Shown here: piece after piece, positions 16,531 to 23,961 of the stretch | Numbering within the stretch: the first letter of the stretch is position 1 | How the letters are laid out: every line of letters begins with the position of its first letter | Assembly (NCBI GenBank): GCA_964442605.1 | Contig: CAYTZR010000001.1 | Location: 44,396 to 108,395 of the forward strand | From: Monoglobus sp964442605 | Lineage (GTDB): Bacteria > Bacillota > Clostridia > Monoglobales > Monoglobaceae | DNA length: 64,000 nucleotides | Direction: 5' to 3' | Program-made: the position numbers and the translations under genes | Notes under the pieces: generated by a model | What the model was told of the DNA's origin: nothing | The model's database searches: none | The model's input: the letters and a program-made list of their open reading frames with translations, nothing else

Positions 16531-17043
16531 ATGAACGCAGTCGAAAGACAACAGGAAATTGTGCAGCTGATTAAAGCGGGCGATGAGGCCGTGTCCGGCA
16601 GTGTGCTCTCAAAACAGCTTAATGTTTCAAGACAGGTCATAGTTCGGGATATTGCCATTTTAAAGGCAGCGGGATATAACATTATTTCTACAAACAGAGG
16701 ATACATAATTAACGATGTACCCGAATGTACGAGGGTACTTAAGGTCTATCACACAGACGAGCAAACCGAGGACGAGCTTAATACAATAGTCGATATTGGC
16801 GGAACCGTAGTAGATGTGTTTGTATGGCATAGAGTATACGGTAAGATTGAAGCCAAGCTTAATATCTCCTCAAGACGCAATGTGCGGCAATGTATTGAGG
16901 GTTTAAACAGCGGCAAGTCCGCACCTTTAATGAACGTAACCTCCGGATACCATTACCATACAATAAAAGCGGACAGCGAGGAAACGTTGGATTTAATTGA
17001 AAAGGCATTGGATAATAAAAATTTTCTCGCGCCGGAAATATGA
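16531..17043 (+). CDS. niaR: Niacin-responsive transcriptional repressor NiaR (3H domain)
   Basis: A 170-residue repressor of NAD genes. Residues ~1-60 form a winged helix-turn-helix of the HTH_11 type (VSGSVLSKQLNVSRQVIVRD). The remainder is the 3H ligand-binding domain, with its name-giving histidines seen in VYHTDEQ, WHRVYG and SGYHYHT, which bind a metal and niacin. It is the last gene of the nadABC operon, 23 nt after nadC, and probably controls its own operon through the palindrome at 13395-13418. B. subtilis YrxA/NiaR has the same role. Confidence 0.93.
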   Translation: MNAVERQQEIVQLIKAGDEAVSGSVLSKQLNVSRQVIVRDIAILKAAGYNIISTNRGYIINDVPECTRVLKVYHTDEQTEDELNTIVDIGGTVVDVFVWHRVYGKIEAKLNISSRRNVRQCIEGLNSGKSAPLMNVTSGYHYHTIKADSEETLDLIEKALDNKNFLAPEI

Positions 17044-17100
17044 AATTTACACTGGATAAAAATTTGTTTATATGTTATAATTATTTGTGACAATAAGCAA

Positions 17101-17133
17101 TCTCTTATCATTTCTTGCTCCGCAGATAAGAGA
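17101..17133 (+). terminator. Hairpin between niaR and pepD
   Basis: A 9-bp perfect stem TCTCTTATC/GATAAGAGA with a 15-nt loop. No real U-tract follows (AATTTAATTA), so it may be a weak terminator or part of the pepD leader. Confidence 0.4.
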
Positions 17134-17182
17134 AATTTAATTACTATTTATGCCGGCGCGGAGCGGCATAATGGAGATTTTT

Positions 17183-18643
17183 ATGAAAATTACCGAACTC
17201 AAACCGGAAAAAGTGTTTTTCTATTTTTCCGAGATTGCAAAAATTCCTCGCGGCTCCGGTAATACCGAAAAGATAGCCGAATATTGCATAAGCTTTGCAA
17301 AAAAACGCGGTCTTGAATCGTTTCAGGACTCATACGGCAATGTAATATTGTTTAAGGAAGGTACTGCGGGATATGAACAAAGCGAGCCTGTTATTATACA
17401 AGGACACCTCGATATGGTGTGCGAGAAGCTGCCTGATTGCCCGCGGGATATGGAGCATGAGGGTATTGATATTGTAACAGACGGAGAATATATTTGGGCT
17501 GATGGAACAACCCTCGGGGGCGATGATGGAATTGCCGTGGCGTATATTCTTGCGCTGCTTGATTTCGATGATGTACCTCACCCGCCCATTGAAGCGCTCT
17601 TAACAACCGATGAGGAAATCGGTCTGCGCGGCGCGGGACAGCTTGATACCTCAAAAATCAAGGGGCGCAGACTTATAAATATTGACTCGGAGTCGGAAGG
17701 TATTTTTACGGTAAGCTGCGCGGGCGGTGTACGCACTGAGTGCCGAATTCCGGTTTCGTTTACAAAAAACGATAATGATAAAAAAGATAATATTTGCGCA
17801 GAAAGGATTAAAATAGGAGGACTCATCGGAGGACATTCGGGTATTGACATAAATAAGCGCCGCAGAAACGCGGTAAAGGTACTCGCCGAGCTGTTATACG
17901 AAATAAGCAGCCGGATTAACATATATATTGCGGACTTTTTTTCGGGCGGCAGATTGAATGTTATTCCGCAGACCGCCGAGGCTGTTATATGCTTTAAAGG
18001 CAGCGAGTCTGAGAAGCTTGATATTATACTGAACGAATTTAACGATACATTAAAAAAGGATTGCGCAACCGTGGAGCCCGAGGCATACGCGGCGGCTGAA
18101 AATACGGAAAAGCCAAGGCAATATGCCGACAGAGAAAGCACGGAAAGACTTATATTTACGCTTATGCAGATATTTGACGGTGTGTATGCTATGAGTCCCG
18201 ACATTTCCGAGCTTGTGCTGGCATCCTCCAATATAGGGAGTGTACACGTTGAGGACGGTTTCATGAAAATCGGACTTATGATACGCTCCAACACCGCATC
18301 GGGTAAGCAAGCCGTTTTGAGAAGACTTAAGTCTCTGGTTGAATATATTGGCGGAACAGTTAATTCAGACGGTGATTATCCGGCATGGGAATACAGACAG
18401 CATTCGCCGCTCAGAGATACCATGGTGGAGGTTTACCGTGAAATGTATGGAAAAGCTCCGCGTATATGCGCCATTCACGCCGGTCTTGAGTGCGGTATTC
18501 TATCTGAAAAGCTCGGCGATACGGATATGGTGTCAATCGGACCTGATATGGAAAACGTTCATACTCCGGGGGAAAGACTGTCGGTTAAGTCTGCCGAGAG
18601 GTGTTGGCAATACCTTTTGCGGCTGCTTGAAGCTCTCAAATAA
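17183..18643 (+). CDS. pepD: Aminoacyl-histidine dipeptidase (peptidase D, M20 family)
   Basis: Cytoplasmic zinc peptidase that splits Xaa-His and related dipeptides. It has M20 metal motifs: GHLDMVCEK (first His and Asp), DGTTLGGDDGIAVAY (bridging Asp), TTDEEIGLRGA (catalytic Glu and metal Glu) and GGHSGIDI in the lid domain; a late His (AIHAGLECG and NVHTPGE) completes the site. The 486-residue length is typical. The in-frame start at 17150 lacks an RBS; ATG at 17183 has GGAG with a 6-nt spacer. Its leader resembles that of the phoR-like gene. A DUF819 transporter-like gene follows 49 nt later, possibly a peptide-use unit. Confidence 0.93.
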   Translation: MKITELKPEKVFFYFSEIAKIPRGSGNTEKIAEYCISFAKKRGLESFQDSYGNVILFKEGTAGYEQSEPVIIQGHLDMVCEKLPDCPRDMEHEGIDIVTDGEYIWADGTTLGGDDGIAVAYILALLDFDDVPHPPIEALLTTDEEIGLRGAGQLDTSKIKGRRLINIDSESEGIFTVSCAGGVRTECRIPVSFTKNDNDKKDNICAERIKIGGLIGGHSGIDINKRRRNAVKVLAELLYEISSRINIYIADFFSGGRLNVIPQTAEAVICFKGSESEKLDIILNEFNDTLKKDCATVEPEAYAAAENTEKPRQYADRESTERLIFTLMQIFDGVYAMSPDISELVLASSNIGSVHVEDGFMKIGLMIRSNTASGKQAVLRRLKSLVEYIGGTVNSDGDYPAWEYRQHSPLRDTMVEVYREMYGKAPRICAIHAGLECGILSEKLGDTDMVSIGPDMENVHTPGERLSVKSAERCWQYLLRLLEALK

Positions 18644-18692
18644 ATAATAAAAAATAAAAATTTAAAATAAGAAGACTAAAAAGGAGATTTTT

Positions 18693-19868
18693 ATGATTAA
18701 AAACGGATTTTTTTATATCGCGGCGCTCATATTTATTGCTGCGATACTGGTATGCCTGCCCAAAATATTTAAGGGCAAGACTGCGTCAAATATTTTCAAG
18801 TTTGCGCCGCCCATTGTTCTTATATATCTCGGACTTATGATTTTGTGTACGCTGAAGCTGTGGGATCTTGAGGCAACCTCGGAGGCTTATAGTGCGCTGA
18901 AAAACCCTATATTATACGCAATGCTGTTCCTTATGCTGCTGCGCTGCGATCTTAAAAAGATTATTAAGCTGGGTCCCAAGATGCTTATAGGTTTTTTTGC
19001 CGCTACGGTTTCAATCGGGCTTGGATTTTTCATATCTTATGCTATAATGCACGGAGCGCTCGGCGAAGGCGCGTGGAAAGCACTCGGCGCTCTCTGCGGA
19101 AGCTGGATGGGCGGAGGCGGAAACATGCTTGCTATACAGGCCGCGCTTGACGTTGACGAATCGACAATGGCATACGCGCTTGTTATGGACTCAATATGCG
19201 CGACGCTTTATGTAATGTTTCTGCTTTGGGCAATCGGGTTTTCAAAAAAGTTCAACGCATGGACAGGAGCGGATACAAGGGTTATTGATGAGGTAGGACG
19301 CTCTCTTGAGGCGGAAGCAAAGGCTAATACCGATCCCGTCACATGGCAGAACATTATTCTGCTGGTAGGCTCAGGTCTGTTGGTATCCGCGCTTTCGCAA
19401 AAAGCGGGAACCGCTATAAATTCGGTAATTCCGTTTTTTGACAGCGCGACATGGACGGTGCTTGTAGTAACCGTTCTCGGTGTAGGACTTGCTCTCACGC
19501 CGTTTGGAAAAATAAAAGGTACCGAAGAAATTTCAAATGTGATGCTGTATACGGTAATAGCGCTTATTGCCTCGCGTGCGGATTTGGCGAGCATGGGCAA
19601 CGCTCCGATGTGGCTGCTTTCGGGCTTTATAATCCTTGTAATCCATGTACTTATTATGCTTATACTCGCGAAGCTTCTGAAGCTTGATATATTTACCTGC
19701 GCAGTGGCATCTCTCGCAAACATAGGAGGTACGGCAACCGCACCGGTGCTCGCGGGAACATACAGCAGCGCTCTTGTGCCGGTAGGAATAATTATGGCTC
19801 TGCTCGGATATGTAGTCGGAACCGGCGGCGGTCTTTTGGTTGCAAGACTGATGAGTATGCTCGGTTAG
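18693..19868 (+). CDS. DUF819 family (YjcL-like) polytopic membrane protein
   Basis: A 391-residue inner-membrane protein with about 10-12 hydrophobic segments across its whole length. The glycine-rich GSWMGGGGNMLAIQAAL and late ASLANIGGTATAPVLAG stretches are pseudo-repeated, hinting at an inverted-repeat transporter fold; they match the YjcL/DUF819 family as I know it. The function of this family is not established. A good RBS (AAAAAGGAG) precedes the ATG. It lies downstream of pepD on the same strand, with a terminator after it, so amino-acid or peptide transport is a reasonable guess from context only. Confidence 0.8.
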   Translation: MIKNGFFYIAALIFIAAILVCLPKIFKGKTASNIFKFAPPIVLIYLGLMILCTLKLWDLEATSEAYSALKNPILYAMLFLMLLRCDLKKIIKLGPKMLIGFFAATVSIGLGFFISYAIMHGALGEGAWKALGALCGSWMGGGGNMLAIQAALDVDESTMAYALVMDSICATLYVMFLLWAIGFSKKFNAWTGADTRVIDEVGRSLEAEAKANTDPVTWQNIILLVGSGLLVSALSQKAGTAINSVIPFFDSATWTVLVVTVLGVGLALTPFGKIKGTEEISNVMLYTVIALIASRADLASMGNAPMWLLSGFIILVIHVLIMLILAKLLKLDIFTCAVASLANIGGTATAPVLAGTYSSALVPVGIIMALLGYVVGTGGGLLVARLMSMLG

Positions 19869-19918
19869 AAAATCGGTTTACGGTGATTTACGGAAAGCTG
19901 TGTATCACAAAATACGAG

Positions 19919-19945
19919 ATAAGGCTCCCTGCGCGGGAGCCTTAT
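19919..19945. terminator. Bidirectional terminator between DUF819 gene and fabZ
   Basis: ATAAGGCTCCC and its exact complement with a 5-nt loop TGCGC form an 11-bp stem flanked by AT-rich sequence. It sits between two convergent genes. Confidence 0.8.
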
Positions 19946-19967
19946 TTACGGTTATTTGGCTAAAACA

Positions 19968-20402
19968 TTAATTTTTGTCAATTAACGCAAAAGAAATTTC
20001 GCCCTTGGCGGCAACGGCATCGTCTACGTAAGCGCATACGTCCGCTTTGCCCATAACACTGCGGAATTTTGTAAGCTCAACCTCAAGGCGCAGGGTTTCG
20101 CCGGGAACCACCTGATGCTTAAACTTAAAGTTATTTATTCCCGTGAACACTGCCAGCTTGTCCTTGAATTCCGGCTTGCTCAGTATAACAACCGCGCCGA
20201 CCTGAGCGAGAGCTTCGCAGATAAGCACACCCGGCATTATGGGGTTGCCCGGAAAGTGACCTTGGAAAAACGGTTCGTTCATGGTAACGTTTTTCAGACC
20301 TACCGCCCTTTTTCCCTCTTCAAACTCCACAATTTTGTCAATAAGCAGGAAAGGGTATCTGTGGGGAATGATATTCATTATCTCTTTAGTATTAAGCTCC
20401 AT
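19968..20402 (-). CDS. fabZ: 3-hydroxyacyl-[ACP] dehydratase
   Basis: Dehydrates 3-hydroxyacyl-ACP in fatty acid elongation. Hot-dog fold enzyme of 144 residues with catalytic His49 (GHFPGNPIMPGV) and Glu63 (LICEALAQVG), the standard FabZ pair. RBS GGAGG lies 7 nt before the ATG. It stands alone with its own promoter rather than in a fab operon, unlike the usual clostridial arrangement. Confidence 0.96.
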   Translation of the reverse strand: MELNTKEIMNIIPHRYPFLLIDKIVEFEEGKRAVGLKNVTMNEPFFQGHFPGNPIMPGVLICEALAQVGAVVILSKPEFKDKLAVFTGINNFKFKHQVVPGETLRLEVELTKFRSVMGKADVCAYVDDAVAAKGEISFALIDKN

Positions 20403-20432
20403 TTTATTACCTCCGATTTCAATTATAAAATA

Positions 20433-20461
20433 ATATTACCATAGCGCAATGATTTTGGCAA
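20433..20461 (-). promoter_or_regulatory. Promoter of fabZ
   Basis: Minus strand TTGCCA, 17 nt, TAATAT, about 30 nt from the ATG. A shifted alternative, TTGCGC with 16 nt to TATAAT, overlaps it. Confidence 0.55.
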
Positions 20462-20506
20462 GGAATAATTTTATGAAAAATTCAAAATAAAAATTGCAAA
20501 AAAGGC

Positions 20507-20535
20507 TTGACAAGCCGCTATAAATGTGGTATTAT
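20507..20535 (+). promoter_or_regulatory. Sigma-A promoter of tRNA-Tyr
   Basis: TTGACA, 17 nt, TATTAT, ending 40 nt before the mature tRNA. Confidence 0.8.
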
Positions 20536-20575
20536 AGTCAAGTCGTCGGCGCGACGACGTTATTTAAACAGCTTC

Positions 20576-20660
20576 GGAGGGGTTCCCGAGTGGCCAAAGG
20601 GGGCAGACTGTAAATCTGTTGTCTACGACTTCGATGGTTCGAATCCATCTCCCTCCACCA
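20576..20660 (+). tRNA. tRNA-Tyr (anticodon GTA)
   Basis: An 85-nt class II tRNA with a long variable arm. The acceptor stem GGAGGGG pairs with TCCCTCC (one G-T wobble), the anticodon stem CAGA/TCTG holds the loop CTGTAAA (anticodon GTA), the T-loop is TTCGAAT, and ACCA is encoded. Confidence 0.97.
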
Positions 20661-20661
20661 A

Positions 20662-20696
20662 AATTCCAAATCTCGATGAGGTTTGGAATTTTTCTT
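20662..20696 (+). terminator. Intrinsic terminator of tRNA-Tyr
   Basis: A 10-bp stem AAATTCCAAA/TTTGGAATTT followed by a T-rich run. The rest of 20697-20922 holds an 18-bp AT palindrome (20707-20724) but no gene that I can support. Confidence 0.8.
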
Positions 20697-20922
20697 TACT
20701 CTTCCGACAAAATAATTATTTTGTTTAATTATTTTATCGGAGGCAAATTTGACACCTGCCGCAGCAATAAGTGCAAATTTCGCGCTTACGGACTTTATAA
20801 GGAATAACAATTTTGCGGTTTTTGAAGCGCTTGATTTTATATGGGTTTGGTGGTATAATCATAATACATTATATATTAATCGAATATTAACACAAAATTT
20901 ATACTTTCGATAAATAAGACTG

Positions 20923-20951
20923 TTGTATTTTATCCGGCTGTATAATATAAT
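20923..20951 (+). promoter_or_regulatory. Promoter of the yabM-mazG-rqcP unit
   Basis: TTGTAT, 17 nt, TATAAT, ending 31 nt before the start codon. Confidence 0.65.
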
Positions 20952-20982
20952 AGAAATGATTGATATACACTAAGGAGTGAAC

Positions 20983-22752
20983 ATGTTGGGGAATACAAAA
21001 AACGGTGAAAAGTCAGGAGGCAGCTTTGTTAAGGGCGCTCTTGTGCTTGGCATAGCGAGTCTTATTGTAAAAATCATAGGAGCCTGCTTTAAGATACCCA
21101 TGACCAATCTTATAGGTGATAAGGGAATGGGTTTGTTTAACGGCGGATACCAAATATATACATTTATGTTTATAGTGGCGACAGCCGGATTTCCTGTCGC
21201 TATTTCCAAAATGGTAGCCGAAAGTCTGGCGAGAAACGATGAGAGAGACGCAAGGCGTGTGTTCAGGACGGCATTTATGCTGTTGTTCGTCATAGGTATA
21301 GTGGGCAGCGTTGTTCTTTTCGCCTTTGCGGAGCAGCTTGCCAACGCGGTGGGACTGCCGGACGCGAAGCTTGGAATAAAATTCATATCGCCGGCAATTT
21401 TCTTTGTGTCGATGGCTTCATCTCTCAGAGGATATTTTCAGGGCAGACAGAATATGTTTCCCACGGCTTTTTCCGAGGTAATAGAGTCTACCGGAAAAAT
21501 GGCAATCGGCTTATTGCTGGCAGGTATGTTCATGAGTATGACAGTAGACCCCAATGTCCAAAATATTGTGGACTTCGGGGCAAGGGTTATACAGTCAACG
21601 CATATAAGGGAAATATACGCATCCGCGGGAGCTATATTCGGTGTAACCACCGGCACATTCTTGTCGGCGGCTCTCTTGATTTGCATATATGTCGTTATGG
21701 CAATTTCAGCCAAGCGGCATGCTGTAAGGATTGCGCCGATGACGGCGGCGGCGCAGAAGCTGCGCCCCGGAAAAGCTATATTAAAGGAGCTTGTGCTCAT
21801 TGCGATACCGATAACAATAGGCGCGTCGGTTTCCAGTCTTACAACCCTGATTGATATGGCGACTATAAGCCGCCGCCTGGTGGTGAACCCTGCGGTTTTT
21901 GATAAGTATTCTTTTATGTTCGGGCAGGGGACCGAGTTTGCGAAAAGCGTCGCGGAGGAGGGATGGTCGGCAGCCGAAATAAACGTTCAGAAGGCGACAA
22001 CTCTTTACGGCATGTACACAGGAAAGGCGCTTACCATGTTTAACCTGCCCCTGACCCTGGTGGTTGCGTTGGGAACAAGTATAGTTCCGGCGATTTCAGC
22101 CGCCATCGCGAAGGGAAACAAAATTCAGGCAAGGGGAATAACCGAAAGCGCTATCAGGCTTGCTCTGCTCTTCGGGATGCCTTGCGCGATAGGTATGTCC
22201 GTTCTTTCAAGCGGTGTGCTTAATCTTCTGTTCAGCACGGATAACGCCAAAACGGTTTTAAGCATTTTGTCCATTGCGATTATTCCGGTTGCGGTTGTAC
22301 AGGTTACCAACGCGATACTTCAATCCTACGGCAAGATGTACTACCCGGTTATAAATATGCTGATTGGCGGAGCGGCAAAGGTTATATTCAACTATTTTGC
22401 CATTCCCGTTTTGGGTATAGACGGCGCTCCCGTAGGTACATTTATATGCTATACTGTAATCGCGGTTATAAACACCGTTCAGATTATCAGAATTGCGGGG
22501 ATAAACTTTAGCGTTATCAACATAATTGTAAAACCGCTTATTGCGGCGGGAGTTATGGGAGTCTGCGGTTGGCTTCTGGCGGGTGTTCTGGGCACGTCAA
22601 GAATTATGACTCTGCTTGAAATAGCGGTATGCGGCGTAGTCTACGTAATAATGATTTTCGCGGTTCGCGCCGTAAAACGCGAGGATGTGCTGAACCTGCC
22701 CAAGGGTGAAAAAATAGCCGGATTGCTGGAGAGATTTAAACTGATTAATTAG
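20983..22752 (+). CDS. MurJ/SpoVB-like lipid flippase (polysaccharide biosynthesis, MOP superfamily)
   Basis: A 589-residue polytopic membrane protein with about 14 helices, of the oligosaccharidyl-lipid flippase group that includes SpoVB, YtgP and YabM. The N-terminal KGALVLGIASLIVKIIGACF and the GGYQIYTFMFIVATAGFPVA segment fit this family. It probably moves a lipid-linked cell-wall precursor across the membrane. ATG at 20983 is chosen because AAGGAG stands 5 nt before it; the in-frame GTG at 20977 is too close. Gene order with mazG and rqcP matches the yabM-yabN-yabO block of Bacillus, which supports a YabM-like identity over SpoVB itself. Confidence 0.85.
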   Translation: MLGNTKNGEKSGGSFVKGALVLGIASLIVKIIGACFKIPMTNLIGDKGMGLFNGGYQIYTFMFIVATAGFPVAISKMVAESLARNDERDARRVFRTAFMLLFVIGIVGSVVLFAFAEQLANAVGLPDAKLGIKFISPAIFFVSMASSLRGYFQGRQNMFPTAFSEVIESTGKMAIGLLLAGMFMSMTVDPNVQNIVDFGARVIQSTHIREIYASAGAIFGVTTGTFLSAALLICIYVVMAISAKRHAVRIAPMTAAAQKLRPGKAILKELVLIAIPITIGASVSSLTTLIDMATISRRLVVNPAVFDKYSFMFGQGTEFAKSVAEEGWSAAEINVQKATTLYGMYTGKALTMFNLPLTLVVALGTSIVPAISAAIAKGNKIQARGITESAIRLALLFGMPCAIGMSVLSSGVLNLLFSTDNAKTVLSILSIAIIPVAVVQVTNAILQSYGKMYYPVINMLIGGAAKVIFNYFAIPVLGIDGAPVGTFICYTVIAVINTVQIIRIAGINFSVINIIVKPLIAAGVMGVCGWLLAGVLGTSRIMTLLEIAVCGVVYVIMIFAVRAVKREDVLNLPKGEKIAGLLERFKLIN

Positions 22753-22783
22753 TTTAATTAAGTAACAAAAATCGGAGGAAAAA

Positions 22784-23467
22784 ATGGATTTTAAATTTAA
22801 AGACGCTGATGAGAAATATGATTTTGATGATTTGCTTGAGATTGTGAGACTGTTGCGTGCCCCCGGCGGATGCCCGTGGGACAGAGAGCAAACGCACGAT
22901 AGCATAAAAAGAAATCTTATCGAGGAGGGCTATGAGCTTATCGAGGCAATCGATGGCGGCAGTCCCGAAAAAATAGCTGACGAGAGCGGGGATTTGTTGC
23001 TTCAGGTTGTGTTTCACGCGGTTATTGCCGAAGATGGTAACGAGTATGAAATGAACGATGTGACCGACGCAATCTGCCGAAAGCTTATACACAGACATCC
23101 GCATGTATTCGGTGATGTAAGCGTGTCGGGCAGCGGAGAGGTGTTAAACAACTGGGACGCGATAAAACGGGGTGACAGAAACCAGACAAGTATAACAGAG
23201 GAGCTAAGAGGAGTATCCAAGTACCTGCCCGCAACCGTAAGAGCTGAAAAAATTCAGAAAAAGGCGGAAAAGGCGGGATACACGCTGCCGTGTACAGAGG
23301 GAACGAAAGACAGTGCAAGCGATGCGGAGCAGTGCGGACAGATATTGTTTGATGCCGTTCGGAAGTGTCGCAGGTCAGGCGTGGATCCGGAGTTGGCTCT
23401 TTCGGCATATACGGAAAGGTTTATAAATGATTTTGAAGAGTTTGAAAACAGTAAGGAGAACAAATGA
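22784..23467 (+). CDS. mazG: Nucleoside triphosphate pyrophosphohydrolase
   Basis: Hydrolyses (d)NTPs to the monophosphate and PPi, a house-cleaning and alarmone-related function. MazG signature: LRAPGGCPWDREQTH at the start of the first domain, then the EEGYELIEAI and ESGDLLLQVVFH metal-binding helices; the second domain is recognisable by RGVSKYLPATVRAEKIQKKA. The 227 residues make it shorter than the E. coli protein (263), mainly at the C-terminus. It overlaps rqcP by 4 nt. Confidence 0.95.
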   Translation: MDFKFKDADEKYDFDDLLEIVRLLRAPGGCPWDREQTHDSIKRNLIEEGYELIEAIDGGSPEKIADESGDLLLQVVFHAVIAEDGNEYEMNDVTDAICRKLIHRHPHVFGDVSVSGSGEVLNNWDAIKRGDRNQTSITEELRGVSKYLPATVRAEKIQKKAEKAGYTLPCTEGTKDSASDAEQCGQILFDAVRKCRRSGVDPELALSAYTERFINDFEEFENSKENK

Positions 23468-23706
23468 GACTTGATAAATTCTTAAAGGTTTCCAGAATAA
23501 TCAAACGCCGTACCGTTGCCAACGAGGCGTGCGATGCCGGCAGAGTTTCAGTCGGCGGACGTACCGTCAAGGCGTCGTATGATGTTAAACCCGGTGATGA
23601 GATACGGATTTTATTCGGAGAAAAGCCGCTTAACATTCGTGTGCTGTCCGTAAAGGAAACGGTAAAAAAGGATGAGGCCCGTGATTTATATGAAGTTATA
23701 CTGTAA
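23464..23706 (+). CDS. rqcP: S4-domain RNA-binding protein RqcP (YabO)
   Basis: An 80-residue protein made of a single S4 RNA-binding domain: MRLDKFLKVSRIIKRRT, then GRVSVGGRTVKASYDVKPGD. It matches YabO/RqcP, the ribosome-quality-control factor working with RqcH on stalled 50S subunits, and Hsp15. It follows mazG directly (4-nt overlap) as in Bacillus. The usual next genes yabP, yabQ and divIC are not present downstream. Confidence 0.92.
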   Translation: MRLDKFLKVSRIIKRRTVANEACDAGRVSVGGRTVKASYDVKPGDEIRILFGEKPLNIRVLSVKETVKKDEARDLYEVIL

Positions 23707-23820
23707 TATTACGGGAGCTGTGTTTTGTAAAATAAACGTTAAATTTGACAAAAGACAGCATTGTTTATCCGATTGCTTTCGTTTAGTATGCTAAAAAAAG
23801 CATAACATTTCAAAAATGAC

Positions 23821-23849
23821 TTGACAAAAAATTATATGAGGAGTATAAT
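23821..23849 (+). promoter_or_regulatory. Sigma-A promoter of glnA
   Basis: TTGACA, 17 nt, TATAAT. Transcription would begin near 23856, only ~12 nt before the leader terminator. Confidence 0.85.
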
Positions 23850-23860
23850 TCACAGTATAG

Positions 23861-23876
23861 ACAGCAAAGGCGCTGT
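23861..23876 (+). promoter_or_regulatory. Candidate antiterminator hairpin in glnA leader (ANTAR-type hexaloop)
   Basis: ACAGC/GCTGT stem with the six-base loop AAAGGC. Its loop and 3' arm are also the 5' arm of the terminator at 23868-23906, so the two folds exclude each other. A six-base loop with A at position 1 and G at position 4 is the mark of ANTAR-protein target hairpins. The usual upstream partner hairpin is not seen. Confidence 0.5.
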
Positions 23877-23906
23877 GAGTATATTGCTCGCAGCGCCTGT
23901 TTTTTT
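23868..23906 (+). terminator. Leader terminator (attenuator) of glnA
   Basis: AGGCGCTG(T)GAG paired with CTC(G)CAGCGCCT, loop TATATTG, then GTTTTTTT. It lies between the glnA promoter and the glnA start codon, so it must be bypassed for expression. Confidence 0.85.
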
Positions 23907-23961
23907 AGTGGTTTTAGTATTAAATTATTTACTTTAAATAAATATGAAAGGATGTTTTGTA

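Noticed and set aside
17578..18294. 238-codon minus-strand ORF opposite pepD
   Set aside because: Ser/Leu-rich antisense frame of a clear M20 peptidase gene.
20538..20810. Minus-strand ORF with REMDSNHRSRRQQIYSLPPL
   Set aside because: Antisense of tRNA-Tyr and its terminator; a common false gene call.
20749..20910. TTG-start frame of ~54 codons with GGAGG upstream, after tRNA-Tyr
   Set aside because: Composition looks random (many W, N, F, I), overlaps the promoter region of the next unit and I recognise no family; the RBS match is probably chance.
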